A stretch of DNA of 64,000 nt, from the NCBI GenBank assembly GCA_038030265.1, contig CM075938.1, positions 18,825,009 to 18,889,008 on the forward strand. Reading direction: 5' to 3'. The stretch is from Corythucha ciliata. Its lineage: Eukaryota; Arthropoda; Insecta; Hemiptera; Tingidae. The stretch's first letter is position 1; the number at the start of each line of letters is the position of its first letter. Below the pieces are notes generated by a model, which was not told the DNA's origin, made no database searches, and saw only the letters and a list, made by a program, of their open reading frames with translations. Positions 31,431 through 44,207 of this stretch are shown one piece after another. Position numbers and translations under genes: made by a program.

Positions 31431-31670
31431 ACTGCGCTGTTGCTGTTTTCCTCGTCACTGGCGGGTACAACTGATGGACGCTTTTCTGTTAGGCCTGGGA
31501 CAGATTTATACAATAAATTTATAATTGCCACAATTTTGCACTATTCAGAGGAATAAGAAGAATAATCAATTGAATGATGTTGCACAATAAAAGATAAATC
31601 AAACATCTATAAACTGTTTCACGGTCCTAAGATATACTTTTTCATTAATTTTAAAGATTGCCCGTTATTG

Positions 31671-32899
31671 TTATAGGAAGTAGCTAACAAAGAGCCCTAA
31701 AAATAATTTCCAAGGCGTTATTATCGATGTATAGTATGATTATTACGCAATCAAAAAAATATTTGTTGAACGAGTTTACTCAATACAAGGTAAAGAAATA
31801 AAGAAAGATCATCTTTTTAGATGAAAGTTAAAGTACCTATTTAAAACAAAAAAAAAAAGTTCACGAAGCGATAACTGGAGATAATTAGTCAATTGCAATG
31901 GTCCACTCTGCTTTGAGCTACTAAAATTATTCTCTGAAGTACGTACCCACAAAACGCTTAGAAACGTAGCGGAGGCAAGAGTCAGTCGGGAATGACAGGA
32001 ATAGCGGCGGGCCGGCCTTCTACCGAGGAAGCATAGACCCCCCTCCAGCCGACCACAAGGAAACAAATAAAAAATTCATGTATTTTATTCTATTTCAAGT
32101 CGATTTATGCGCGGATTGAAAGATATACAAAGGTCCTTACTAACACTGACCTTTCCACATATTTCTTTGTGTGCTTATGAAAATTACAGGATATAAGGAA
32201 ATGACAGTGATAGTGGCAAACGGAGGCTCAGTATCAGCCTTTGGGCAATTTTCGTACCGAAATCATCCGTTTTGAGGACGAAATTATGTTGCCACGGGCC
32301 TAGAGTCTACTGGTCATCCAACTTGGTTCATTGGTAGGCGGTTGCAGCGCAGACCTGAAGTGTCGCATGAAATGCCTTGTTTCACCGATTTCGTGGACAG
32401 CAACACGGTTTGCAGGATTTTTGGAGATGTGAATGTGCTAGAGGACTAATTACATCCCGGAAAGGACCCAGCAGATTTTCGCAGACGTTCGTCGAGTGAA
32501 TTGACGGACATTTAAGCTTTTGATTCTGCGTTCTTACAAAACGTAAAATGACACACCTTATGAGTGTGAGGGGGTATGTTGGCAAGTTCCGGGTAGCCCT
32601 GGAATTGCGGCATATACGGGCCTGGACTGTTCTGGACTCTCAAGAGGGCTGACTCGGCTGTCAAAACTTTATTCGATCGTCACTGATCGTGACAAGGGAA
32701 TTGCCTAAAAAACCTGCAAATCCAGCTAAACTTGTACTTCAGCCTCGGGAAAAGGAAAATTCTGTCCTATAACTCGCCGTTTACCTATTTCCCTCTACAA
32801 AGTGACGGTTGCCCATGAAATTGTGACATTTTGCCCCCCACCCACAACCATAGTGACAAATCAGAGTATTTACGCCCTCCGATCCTGACAGTTCGTTTC
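31671..32899. other. Intergenic, nothing recognised
   Basis: No gene, array or transposon end could be supported in this stretch. Confidence 0.35.
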
Positions 32900-33890
32900 G
32901 GAAACAAAATACAATTTGTCTTATAGCAGACCCTAATGCCGGCTTTTACCCCCTTAAAACCCAAAATTCGCGGACTACGTGGCACTTAAAGAAATCAATC
33001 GCTGGTTTGGCCCGTTCAACCCTAAACGTTTGCGGATTTGGCAATCACAGAACCCAATTTTGCGGGTTTTGCATCCTCAAAAAGTCCCATTGGAGTGGCC
33101 GATCTATTCAAAAATCCTATTTCACAAGGCTGACTCAATCACGAATTAGGGTCCTTCAAAACAGCCATTTAGGAGTCCAAAGTTCCATACGCCGAAATTT
33201 CGCGGATTTCCGCACTCACAGTACAGAACCGAATTTTGATGTGTTTTTACTAACTCATGAACAATTCCGCCGTTGACTGCTTTAAAAAGATCAATTCCAC
33301 CTGTTGAGTTTTTTCACAAACCAAATTTTCTAGCGCGGAAGAAAAAAAGTGTTCGCTCTAAAAAAAAAAAAAAATCACGAATTTTACGCCCTTAAAATCC
33401 GACATTCCAGACTAATGTCTCATTTTATGGAGTGATTTCGCGTGTCTGGCTCCTTTCAACTACAAAATTTTGCAGGGTTGGCCCATAAAACCAACGTCAC
33501 GTGAATTTTTACACACAAAAAAAAACCTATGTCGCGTCACCCAAAAACAATTTTGCTGGCTTATTTAGCATTTGGCCCAATCGAAAAGTCAATTTTGCAG
33601 GTCAGGCTTCCAGAAATGAAATTCCACGGAGTTGCGTCATTCAAAACAAAAGCGGGGTTCAATTCCCTTAAAACAAAAAACAACAAAAAAAAACCCCGGG
33701 GCCGGCTTGCCCATAACAGCGATTTCGCTTTCAAAATCAAAATTTCGCACTGTTCGCCTATTAAAAATACAATTTTGCGGGGCGGCTCATTTAAGTAAAC
33801 GATTCGGTTGGCGTTGCTCATTGAAAAAAAGTAATTTCCGTTTATTTTTAACTCTTTCAGGTCCCAAATTTCCGATGGCCCAAGAATGAA
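32900..33890 (+). repeat. Degenerate array, family E (CAAAATTTTGCGGGTTTGGC-like)
   Basis: Units of about 28-34 bases follow the order (CA)AAATTTTGCGG then (T)TTGGC(C/T)CA(T/C)T(A/C)AAA. Substitutions are heavy, but the phrase is legible from 33000 to 33880. The inverted form fills 56280-56700, and isolated units lie at 3190-3300, 4200-4320 and the window's right edge. Confidence 0.6.
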
Positions 33891-33969
33891 GGTTTTTTTT
33901 GGGGGGGGGGGAGAAATCCATCTCAAGGCCATGTAGTCTGATTCTATCCACGACAAAAACAACATGCAA

Positions 33970-34520
33970 CCCTGGCGGGAAAAGCCCAGTCAGCTTTTAG
34001 AGCTGAATCATCAGTTTTCGGAGCGCAGTTTCTTGGACTACACACAATGTTTCCAGGAATCAATGAGTTTTTTGCCAAAAACTGAAACTTCAATTTAGCC
34101 CCATAGTATGAAATTATTACCCGACAACTTTCTAATTAGCGACCCCCTGGTTATCCCCGCTCCCCAGCAGATAGTTCGAACAAACTAGATAGACTCGGAA
34201 ACAGTCAATATTCAGCCCTTCAAACTGGCGAAAACTCAGTATTTTGTCCCAGAGAAGTACACTTTCCGCTACAAAATTGACAATTTTTATTTTTTCGAAA
34301 CTTTCAGTGGCATGGAAACTGATGATTTCAGACATCCTATAGTTTTTGGCCTAGATGGGGTCGGTTTCTGGGGCTGAATGGCAAGTTATGGAGCTGTGAA
34401 TCCCTGAAAATACTAAAGGTCAATTTGTGGGTCGAGCAGTCCAACTGTGGGGTTCAATGACTCTGCTTCGTGACAGTATTTCGGTTTCCCAGGCAAAAAC
34501 TCCTGTCTTATAGGGCCGAC
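33970..34520 (+). repeat. Degenerate array, family F (AGAAACTGACAATTTTGCCC-like)
   Basis: Units of about 25-35 bases contain GAAACT(G)A(C/T)AATTT followed by (A/T)GCCCC. Similar runs lie at 46440-46700, 53005-53430, 54385-54830 and 55610-55870. This is the most decayed of the six families. Confidence 0.5.
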
Positions 34521-35689
34521 TATTTCAACAGTTGGTTTAGTAAACGTAGTCAGATCCCTTAAATGCTTAACGAACTCGGTCTCGAGCGCTTTTTGACAAA
34601 ATTAGAAGCAATAAACTCACAAAAATAAATGTTTCTTTCAGGCCAATGGGCACTATTATAGTAATGTTATTCAGGTAGGTAAATCACACGAGTATACACC
34701 AATTAAGAGCACACGGTGACCTATTACGACATGAACGTATCTTTATCTTGAATTAGCAGATTGTACAACCGGTTAATAAAACGCATTTTATTAGCATAAA
34801 CGTGGTAATCAGACTGATTACGCACCAAGGGAATAATGAACTTTACCTCTCTGGTTGTCTCTGTAGACTTTTTTACAGTCAACTGAGTGCAGCAAACCGC
34901 CGAAATGCAATCAAATCGTAAGATAAAACAAATCAATTATTGCTGAAATACGTTGATTTCAAACATAATCTGCCGTGGAAAAGTTAGGTTTCAACTGTTA
35001 CACGTTACAGTCAACGAGTAACCTGACGCCCACTTTTCCAAGGAATCCAACCAACGTCATAAGGTAGACATAAACGAAGCGGCGCTCATTATGGACGACA
35101 GCCTTCGGACCGCTTGGACACCGTGTTCGTGTAGCGGATCCTCGAGGAAGAAATAGGGCGCGGTGGACACCCAGGAATGAACAAATAACATGTTTAAATG
35201 TTTAAGCTGGGGTATTATGCATAATTGCAGTACAATAAAGGAAGTAAGGCCCGGTGCACACGAGCGTTGACGCCAGTGAGGAGTTCTCCGCTGCGTTACC
35301 CAACTGAGTTTTGAGACTTGAGTTTATTTTCTGAGTGAGTGGTAGTGGAGATTCACAGAAAAAGAGGGTCCTTCAGGTTTTTGGTGTAAAAAATATATTT
35401 TGTTAGTGAAAACAAAGTATACCTACTGTAACAAGTACATCAAGGCCAAAGAATATTTGAGTTCTTCAAATTGGAAAAACAAGACAAAAGAAAAACGAAT
35501 CGTTGGAAAAAATCCATGAGAATCCTAGTAAGCAGTTCCCCTCCATAACCACTGCTATGCCAAGCACGAGGAGATCATTGAGAAAAAAGGAAAATCAGAT
35601 CAGAGTCCCCGACCGTCGTTCTCACCAGCAACGCCTTCAATTGTCCTCTCTTGCTTACCCCCGTCTCCCGACCATACCATTGTTAAGTA
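34521..35689. other. Intergenic, nothing firm
   Basis: The only item noticed is one MITE-like end (CCCGGTGCACACGAGCG near 35250) without a detected partner. Confidence 0.3.
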
Positions 35690-35691
35690 AT

Positions 35692-35846
35692 GGCGTTTTC
35701 CATTTACACAAAATTCCGCTCTGGAGCCGAGCATTTCCACCCGTCTTCCACATGATCCCCGTTACCACATGATATAATTCAGAGAAGACGGGTGGAAATG
35801 CTCGGCTTCAGAGCGAAATTTTATGCAAATGGAAAACGCTACAAGT
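35692..35846. mobile_element. Palindromic MITE, about 155 bp
   Basis: The arms pair over about 60 bases: GCGTTTTCCATTTACACAAA and CCGAGCATTTCCACCCGTCT on the left recur inverted on the right with few mismatches. A related copy lies at 36117-36251. Confidence 0.85.
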
Positions 35847-36116
35847 ATAAAATAATAAAATCCACAGTGGACCCGAATATGTACCCTTTATTCACCCCAA
35901 CCATGGCACTAAAAAAGGACGTGTCGGCGACGAACAGTTCCATCATGACATCCAAACCCTGAATCTAACTCCGGCCGGAAGTCCACCCCGTTAACGTTAC
36001 AGAAAAAATTGTACTTCGGCGGTTTGCGAAGGGGCGAAAAAAAACAAAAACCCCCTTAAGAAGCGGCGGACCTACACTTATCAGAGCCCGGGGCGAGAAT
36101 ATCTACGAGGCTTTTT

Positions 36117-36251
36117 ATAGCATTTTCCATTTGCACAAAAATCGGCAATGGAGCAATTCATTTCAACCCATCCTCTCTGATTGAAACATATTTATTAACA
36201 TATTGGGAAAAGACGGGTGGAAATGAACTGCTCCAGAGAAGAATTTGAAGG
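36117..36251. mobile_element. Diverged relative of the 35692 MITE
   Basis: GCATTTTCCATTTGCACAAA opens it as in the element 270 bases upstream, and GACGGGTGGAAATGAACTGC is the inner right arm. Arm pairing is weaker and the right outer end is degraded. Confidence 0.65.
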
Positions 36252-36993
36252 CCGAGACATACGCACTCGGTCTCGTCCTTAAAAAGTGGGTCTCGGTCTC
36301 GTCTCGAAAGTCTCAGTCTGGGTGCCTATTGATGGGGGGGGGGGGGAATCAAATATCGAAACCATTCTTCCTCCCACAGTACACCCCCACCAGCTACGAC
36401 CTACCCCATCCCTATGTTTAGAGTGATTTTACCAGACCCCTGTTACCCCCCCCCCACTGGATCCGCTTATGCCAAAGTAAAATTTTCATGAAAATGCGTA
36501 TGTTAATGGATCAGAAATCGGTTAAATGGAAAGTGGTGGGGAGGGGAGACTATTTTCATATAAATCATTCGAGTATCATTAAAAAAAACGGTTGGTCTCG
36601 AGTCCCAACGACTGAAAAATTAGTTCATTTTGGTGGACATCTGGAATTCAGTGTCTTGTCTGATTCGCTCGGGCAGCTGGCGGTCAGCAGCTCCATAAAA
36701 CTGCTGTGGAGCATTTCATTGGTGGTGGGGGGGGGTATTCTGTGGGAGGGTTCCCCCCTCCTTTAAAAGGTCTCCGATTCGCCCTTTGATGCTTGATGCT
36801 TGTATAGGTCACGGCCTTCTAAACTTGAGACATTGGAGGCACGCCATTCTTGCACGAAACGAACCGAATTCGGTCCGGTCCGGGCTACAGACCGGAACCG
36901 GTTTCACCGCTAGGCCAGAGAGGGGAGCATAGGTTGGGTTCGTTTTTGTGTAAAAAGATCTAAACCTGCACTATCTACATTATAAATTTACTA
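36252..36993. other. Intergenic with C/G homopolymer runs
   Basis: Runs of 9-13 G or C occur near 36340, 36447 and 36727. No gene was recognised. Confidence 0.35.
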
Positions 36994-36995
36994 TA

Positions 36996-37137
36996 CAGGG
37001 TATTCAAAAAATAGGGGGCAATATTTCTCCCGGAGATTCTGCACTTCAAATGGGTTAAAACGATCCCTATTGACCATAGTCCGATTCTCATTGTTTTCCG
37101 AGATATTCCGGATTTAAGTACTTTTTGATTTCGCCTT

Positions 37138-37175
<38 letters not shown>

Positions 37176-38378
37176 GAAAAGTGGCCGTAGCACAGTACAC
37201 AGTAACCGGAGGCTTTAAGGTCATTGGAAAGAGTGGACTTTTTTCTATTAGAATTCAGGCGTTGCATTCTATTTTTATACACAAGTGCTCAGATGTCCAG
37301 CCACAAAGTCAAACTTGGATTGCTCCTCAACAGGTGCTTTCGGAGATGACATTTTTTCAGAAAAGTTGGCTCATAGTATCACCATGAAAATTGTATTTTA
37401 GATCTCCTTCGTATAGGGACTTTTTTCTAGAAATTTCAAATTCGTACTTGAAAAACACGAGACACCTATTGATTTCTGACGAAGTTTTATTGACATAAAT
37501 CTCAAAATTGGAGATGGAAAAATGAAAAAAATGGAAAAAGGGCAAAAAAACAATAACGCACACACACAAAAAAAGGGAAAAATGTACAAAAGAAAAAAAA
37601 GGAGAAATTTTCATAGGAGAAACTCTTAATTTTCATATTATTAATTATTATTATTCGTTTTTAATAATTAGGTATTATCAAAATTAAATAAAAAAAAATA
37701 TAATAACATTATTAAGAAAAAAATATTTAAAAAATAATAAATAACAATAATTTCAAGGAACTTTGAAATCATTTGATTTATTGCTTATTTTCCTGTTTTA
37801 CTTATTTATTTTGTTATTATTACTATTTTTTCCATTTCTGTGTCACGAATTTTGAGGTTTATGTCAAGAAAACTACGTCAGAAATGAATAGGTGTCTCGT
37901 GTTTTTCAAGCACGAACATGAAATTTCTAGAAAAAAGCCATTATAAGATCTAAAAGTAGGTACGATTTTCATGGTGATACTAAGCGCCAACTTTTCTGAA
38001 AAAATGTCATCTCCAAAAGCACCCGTTGAGGAGCAATTTAGCTTCAAAGTGTCGTGAACATGGGTTGAATTTTTGAACAAGTTTGACTTCGTTGCAGGAT
38101 ATCTGAGCACGTATGAAGCAAAATGGAATGGAATGCCTAAATTCATAGAAAAACGTCTGCTATTTACAATGGTACCTTCAAATTTGACCTTAGAGCCTCC
38201 GGTTACTATGCAACGGCCACTTTTCAAAAAAAAAAAAAAAAAAAAAAAAAAAGTACTTAAAGCCTGAATATCTCGGAAAATAATGAGAATCGGACTATGG
38301 TCAATAGGGATCGTTTTAACCCATTTGAAGTGCAGAATCGCCGGGCGAAATATTGTCCCCTATTTTTTTAACACCCTG
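36996..38378. mobile_element. Long-TIR DNA transposon, TA target site
   Basis: The ends are inverted repeats of about 500 bases each (36996-37507 and 37855-38378), starting ACAGGGT(A/G)TT(C/A)AAAAAATA and including GATTCTGCACTTCAAATGGG and GAGACACCTATT. TA dinucleotides flank both ends (36994-36995 and 38379-38380). Each arm contains an A/T homopolymer of about 28-34 bases. The 350-base centre is AT-rich with no coding frame. The type is uncertain; a TA target fits the Tc1/mariner group. Confidence 0.88.
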
Positions 38379-38639
38379 TATGTATGTGCTTTTTCTATCG
38401 GACGTCTCGGTACGAGAGTAGTGTTTGATCTCGGTATCGGTCCGGAAAATGTAATCTCGGTCTCGGTGCATCATGATATTTTCCACCAGAAACTCACAAT
38501 GCTTCCAGAAACCGCTGAGTTTTACGCCAGAAACTGAAACTTCATACAGAGAACAGCCAATTTTAGGCCCATACCCACTATGAAATTATTAGCCGACAAC
38601 TTTTTAATTGACGACCCCCTCAATTTATGCAGCGAGTAT

Positions 38640-39130
38640 AGCAGTTTTCTGACAATTAGCCGTGGAATTAGCGCGTTATGTTAATTTTGGCCGCGAATTA
38701 GCAATTTTCTCAATTGCTAATTGAGAAAATTCTTTGCGAAGCCCCGGGAATTCGCGTTTTCTCAATTTTGGCGTTTATTATAATGATGTGACAGAAATGT
38801 GAGTGGCTGCATTTTCTTAGTTTTAGCTGTGGATTAGCAATATCTCTTCATTTCAGCAGCGAATTATTAGTAAAATATTTATTTTGTATAATTATTTTCA
38901 TTATCTAATGTAAATAAAGACTTTCTCAATTTTAGTAATGAATTAGAATTTTTTGTCAATTTGAACAGTTAATTAGCACTTTGTCTCAATTTTCGAGATG
39001 AAGTAGCTTTTTTCCCCAATTTTATCCGTCAATTAGAGCTTTTTCTCAGTTCTAGCTGTGAATTAGCGATTCATTTTACATTTTCCTGTGAACTAGCGCT
39101 TTTTGCCAGTGTTAGCCACGAATTAGAAGA
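38640..39130 (+). repeat. Degenerate array, family C copy 3
   Basis: Repeats TTTTAG(C)(C/T)G(C/T)GAATTAGC words with (A/C)TTTTTCTCAATT between, 27-33 bases per unit. Confidence 0.65.
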
Positions 39131-39357
39131 ACAAGAAAATAAAAATTATTCAAAGACATTAACAAAATAATTTAGTCCTTAGATATAAATTTTTTCTACA
39201 AAAAGATCGTACAAAGTAAGTTTTTATTATGAAAATATTTTTTATTCCCTTTGTTACTGGGGTTATTATAAGTTTATGTATGTGTATTTGAGTGGTTTTT
39301 GAAGTATATAATGTGTAATTAATTATTAATAGTTACCGTACGCTGGTCTTAAGCTTA
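39131..39357. other. AT-rich spacer
   Basis: No gene; simple AT-rich sequence between a family C array and a MITE. Confidence 0.35.
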
Positions 39358-39508
39358 GGTTTCCTATAGGAAAGTGGTGCCGTAATATTGCGGTAAAAAA
39401 AATCCCCTTTTAAATCACGCCAGTAGTTGCGTAGGGTACGGTCAACTGGCATGATTTAAAAAGGGGTGTTTTCTACCGCAATATTACGGCACCGCTTTCC
39501 TAGGAAGC
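39358..39508. mobile_element. Palindromic MITE, about 150 bp
   Basis: GTGCCGTAATATTGCGGTA on the left recurs inverted as TACCGCAATATTACGGCAC on the right, and CCCTTTTAAATCA pairs with TGATTTAAAAAGGG. The arms span about 65 bases each. Confidence 0.85.
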
Positions 39509-39674
39509 CCAAACTTTATAAGCTAGAGTCGACTTGGCGGACTGGACACGAGATGAGTTGAGCTTTCCAGCCGTAGCGTTGGCAGTATTGTATAATTATT
39601 GGGTGGTTGTACCAACCTATTTGTGATTCATTTTACTTTGTCTTGCCTAAAATAAATACAAATAAATTTTAAAA

Positions 39675-40110
39675 AATATCGGTTTTTCTCAGACACGACG
39701 TGAATTAGCATTTTTCTCAATTATAGCCGCTAATTGACTGTTTTTTCTCCATTCTTACCGTTATTGAGCTTGTTTTTTTGTCTCAGAACTTTAGAATTCT
39801 AGAGAATTGTCATTTTATCTGATTTTTGATAAGGATAAGCGTTTCTCGATTTTAGCTGCGAATGAGCGCTTTCCTCAATTTTAGCCGTGAATTAACGCTT
39901 TTTCTCCATTTTTACTGTTTATTGAGCGTTTTTACCAACTATATCGGCGAAGTTGCCTCAAGATACAATGAATTGGTGAATTTTTCTTTTTTAAAGCGTC
40001 AAATACGGGCTTTTTCAGAATTTTAGCCACGTATAAGGACATACAGAAACTGGGTATTAGTGTTTTTTCTTAATTTCACACGTGGATTTTCTCCAAGAAC
40101 ACTAACGCTC
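39675..40110 (+). repeat. Degenerate array, family C copy 4
   Basis: Variants of TTTTAGC(C/T)G(C/T)GAATTA(A/G)CG with TTTTTCTC(A/C)ATTTT spacers are visible, for example at 39850-39930. Confidence 0.6.
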
Positions 40111-40187
40111 ACAGACTCTGGATACGAATCGATAAGAATCGTCCAAAACCGACGACAAGGCGAACGTTCCGATTTCGGAACGTGATC

Positions 40188-40431
40188 TTATAGAGGAGTT
40201 GTGGCCGGGACGACAAATGACCTCAAATATCGCCCACTTGAGCTCGCGGTGGTTTTCGCAAAAATTGCATAATTAAAATTGTTGGGAAACGCGTAACTCG
40301 AGGTTTCTCCAGACGTTGAATCCGACAATCGGATCGAGCCGTTCAGGTGCTTGAATCGATGCCACGATTCTTGGCACAATGACACATAATAGTGACACCC
40401 TTGTCCGTCAACCGCCAAATGTGTTTTTAAC
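40188..40431 (-). CDS. Candidate terminal exon, unknown protein
   Basis: After a minus-strand AG (TTAATAAAAG) an open frame of about 80 codons reads ..HLAVDGQGCHYYVSL..WHRFKHLNGSIRLSDS.. and stops at ..VVPATTPL. Residue composition looks protein-like rather than translated repeat. I recognise no family and found no upstream exons; the DNA just upstream (40480-40660) is a dispersed repeat. It may be a real last exon or a repeat-derived frame. Confidence 0.3.
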
Positions 40432-40479
40432 CTTTTATTAAGAAAAATTCGCGCCCTTTCTCCCGCCAGTCGTTTTCAA

Positions 40480-40660
40480 AGTACCCAAAGGCGTGTTTGT
40501 CAAGAGCTAGCTCTGCTGTGAGCCCCTGCCCCACGGAAAATGTCTGGCGATCTCAGAAGTGTCATCTGCTAGACCATAGAAAACGTCCTGCGCAGGGGCC
40601 AGACACGAACAAATTACCCGGAGTTTTCATACGGTGGGCTCCCCGACTAGAACCATTCCA
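40480..40660 (-). repeat. Dispersed repeat R1, copy 2 (inverted)
   Basis: Read on the minus strand, it contains GCCCACCGTATGAAAA, GCAGGACGTTTT, GACACTTCTGAGAT and GCCAGACATTTTC in the order of copy 1 at 4010-4160. Confidence 0.65.
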
Positions 40661-43539
40661 AAAAACGCTGTAAATTTTACACACGGGTTTATTACTCATG
40701 CATGTAGCCATATCCGGCTTGAAACTACATGAACATCGACACCTATGATCTCCCATGATCTCAAAACCTTTGAAAACCCCCAAATTGGTCAATACTGATC
40801 AGATGTCAGGACCAACTAGATCCCAAAGGGAGTCTATGTGCGAAAAAATGAGGGGGTTACAATAAAACGTTTCTACGTTGCGTACTACATTTTTACGATG
40901 CTTATCTTATGAAGTTATGATACAGTTCTCTTAACTGGAGCAGGAAAGTAGGCAATAACACGCACGATCGATCGCTTATGAGGGGCACGGCCTATCTTAC
41001 TAATAATTTTCTAACTTAATTGTATTACAACGCCGTTCTTTTAAATTCTCCACTTTTCGCGATGAAGGTTAATGACCTTCATGGTGAGACTGGGTGATGC
41101 GTAGGATAAATTTAGTTTTGATAAAACCTTTTGGGGCTTGGAAGCTTGGAAAAAAAAAACGGGGTTGGAGCAATCTACAGAAGTTCACCCTAAGAAGGAA
41201 AGAACAACCGAACGCAAAAAGGAGCCGTTATTTAGAAGCCCATAAGGCCCTTAAGAGAAAGAAAATGAAGGTAAAAATAATAGATTGATGCGTAAGCATT
41301 GGCAGGGATTTGTACCAAATACTAAAATTTGAGTTGAGTTAGTCGCGTTTAAACGTAGCGTATTAAGAGCACTCGGAAATAGCCCATAAACTGTATTACA
41401 AAATTGGGGGAAAATTGCTTGGTGGCGATAGGAAGGAGACGGACGTGAAGCGCGACTCTTTTCCAAAATAATTCTTTTTTCTGGCGGACCATGGCTAAAA
41501 ACATACTGAACAGACAGGATCCCCAAACAGACTGAAACTGTCATCTCTCAATTGAAGGAAATACCTGTCTCTCACTACAAAGATAAACTTTTCGACCTCC
41601 TGTGGTCGGCACGGCAATGACGCATCAATCGTCATTGTCAGTAAGTCTCAATACTTCACATCACTCTCCTTTTTTTTTTTTTGTCTTCCCAATCCTCCCG
41701 TTCAATTCTCACAGCCCATCCCAAAGGTTTAGCAAGGACGTTGACACGAAAGGCGTTCAAATTTCAAAAAATAGCGTTCCCGAAAGCGATAATAGTTACA
41801 ATCGTTTAAAGCGGGTTTAAAAGCTTCCAATGGGGAGCGGAGGGAGACAAAGACGATCCCTCCCCCATGCTGAGAAAGCGGTCCAAACAGACTCACACCT
41901 CTTCTATTTCAAAAGGGGTGGTGAAAAGAAAATCGAGCAAACTGGGGACCGTTTCGTATAAACAGTGGTCATTGAGGGGAAGGGGGGGATTGCGCAAAAT
42001 GGGATGAGAGTCTACCCACCCGCGGTGAAACTTGTGGAAAAACGAGGCGAGTGGACATCTGCCGTGTCCGGTGATTATTTGGAAAGTCGGTTAATCACTT
42101 GATGACAAGAGCTTTGGACACCCTGCAAAGCTCGCTTGGGGGGGGGGGGGGGGTCATGTGAAACTTGGACCCATAAAGAGAATAAAAGAGTTCATTTATT
42201 TATGGGCAGTAATTTTTCTTAAGATCTTAAGTTCCTGAAGCTTGAGAAGCACTCAACTCACTGGTGTGGCGGTGATGATGAGGGTGTGGGTGCGGGGGCG
42301 GAAGTGTTGGCGTGCGTTCAGATTCACGTGCACCCCTCACGTGACTGTAATAATAATCGCTAATTATTACCGAAAGTGGTGGGGTTGTGGCATGATGATG
42401 TTGAGGAGGAGGGTTCTAAGCGCATCAGCTGTTTTTAAACAGCGTCGATCGATAGCCACAAAACTCACCCCCGCACGAAGGCGAAAGGCGGCGAACCGCG
42501 AACCTCTTCCGCGGGTAAAACCACCCCCTTTTGATGGAACGACGGCAGAGTTGTCTTGCTGTCACGCGCGCGCAAGTTTTCATTTTCTTTCTTATTAATT
42601 TTTTTGGGTAACTTCTTGTGATTTTCACAAGTTGCATCGGGTGATTTATAAAAACCGTTTCTTACAATGCAGCCGTCCGTCCTTCCATCACAAATGTAAG
42701 TGTTTGAACGTTTGATTTGTTCAGTATTACGCTTCGCCACATAGCCACCTCTTAAGCTTATATAAGACACATAATAAAGAAATCATAGTCACGCAGGATG
42801 AACTCTTTCTAGCAATAGTTGCTCCCCACCCCCCACCAATACACACAGAATATAGAAAACATTTTTTTCTTTCCTTAATTTCTGAGTTATTTTTTGACCG
42901 GCTTACCCACTTCAATCAAATTGTTTTCACTGTTTCTTCGATAAACAGATTTAATTTTCCTCGTTTTGTAATAACTGCTCATTTTTCAATGACACCACCA
43001 AAAACTGTGAAGGTCAACGAACTCACCCTCGTGGATTCCCAGGATCAACCCTCTTTATATACATGTTACATCTCCCATCGATCTGTAGCCCTTCCTCTTT
43101 CCCTTCGTGTTTGCACGCTAAAGACAATGAATAATTAATCCGATACTAATTATGGCTTTAACCCAATTAAAACCACATTTTAACCTTTAAAAAACTTGGT
43201 TGGCAGTTTTTTACATTATTTAAAAATCGTTTCATTTATTTATTCAACTTCAACCCTTAAAGATTTTCTTTTGAACTGGTCGAAGTGTATTATGGGTTCA
43301 CATGAAATTAAAAACGGAAGTAGGAATAGGGGTGCTCTGTGGTTAAAAAATGCGCGTTTCAGGCCTCTTAAATCGCCCCCCCCCCCTTCGTGACGAATAG
43401 GGCACGTGTCTCCGGTGCCAACTTTGCAGGGGCCACGCTTTTTTGAACGCGTCCTGATCCTGACTATGAGTGGTTTACTGAGTTTAGTTTACCCACTTCA
43501 GCCATGATTTGCCAGGTTTGTGTAAAAATAGATGGTCAG
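40661..43539. other. Gene-poor 2.9 kb, nothing firm
   Basis: No transposon ends or RNA genes were found. A possible 3' exon (AG acceptor near 41713, then 34 codons ending NRLKRV at 41820) has no partner and no homology. A run of about 16 G occurs near 42138-42153. The overlapping frames at 42242-42770 on both strands are low-support. Confidence 0.3.
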
Positions 43540-43658
43540 CCCCCTTATTCTGTAACTCTTAACGCGTGCGTTTGTGAAATCAACAAGGCGAATAATTATA
43601 AAAAATCAGCTGAGAAATTTTGCTAACGCACGCGTTATGAGTTACAGAATAGGGGGGC
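43540..43658. mobile_element. Hairpin MITE, TTCTGTAACTC-type ends
   Basis: The left arm CCTTATTCTGTAACTCTTAA continuing into CGCGTGCGTT pairs with the right arm AACGCACGCGTTATGAGTTA then CAGAATAGG. The shared terminal word links it to the 11897-12015 element. Confidence 0.8.
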
Positions 43659-43754
43659 AGGCCATCAAAATTCTCTAAACTGATAAAAACAAAAAACAAA
43701 AAACTTCGTTCTAAAATCTTTTTTTAGGCCCGAATAATGCTCCAATCGTCGATT

Positions 43755-43930
43755 GAACACTATAACTAAGGTGACCGAGGTCCTTCTTTAGGAAAGACGT
43801 ACTATTTTATAGTTTGTGGTCCTATATAATTATGGTCGTTTGGGATCCTCAAACGGACCCTAAAAGGCACTCCGTTCAAAACTGCTGTACTTCTACAGCA
43901 GCCTCGTGAATATGGGGGAAAAAAAATTAA
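43755..43930 (+). repeat. Dispersed repeat R1, copy 3
   Basis: GGTGACC.AGGTCCTTCTTT, GGACCCTAAAAG, TACTTC and GCCTCGTGAA appear in the same order as at 3850-3975. Confidence 0.6.
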
Positions 43931-44207
43931 TTAAAACACAAGTTTGCTTCACACATTAGTGTTTTCTACACTGGTCCCTACCCTACCAACACGATTGCAT
44001 AGCCGCAGGATGGGGCAATCCTCGAAACCGAAAGCTATTCTCGGAAACCGTTAATTTACCCAAAGGTGCAGTCCAGTCTCTGCTTCTACCCCAGACTTTC
44101 AATCGCTGGTGGGCCTTGGACCTGTGATGGGTCCAGCCCACAACATCATTCTTGTTAATTTTTGTCAATTTAGCCCTTCAAACAGGCTAACTTTAACATT
44201 AAATTTA

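Larger units (their letters stand above)
29445..31670. repeat. Segmental duplication, copy 2 (NSMAF remnant + CBS2)
   Basis: This is a direct copy of the 25190-27700 block, offset by about 4.1-4.2 kb. The CBS exons keep identical lengths (273, 79, 340, 230, 173), whereas the NSMAF-derived part has lost reading frames. Confidence 0.9.

Noticed and set aside
41716..41820. Possible 34-codon 3' exon after a TCTCACAG acceptor
   Set aside because: The only nearby donor gives an immediate stop in the required phase, and no upstream partner exon was found.
42242..42770. Overlapping frames on both strands near a G16 run
   Set aside because: No homology, no consistent splice structure, and composition looks non-coding.
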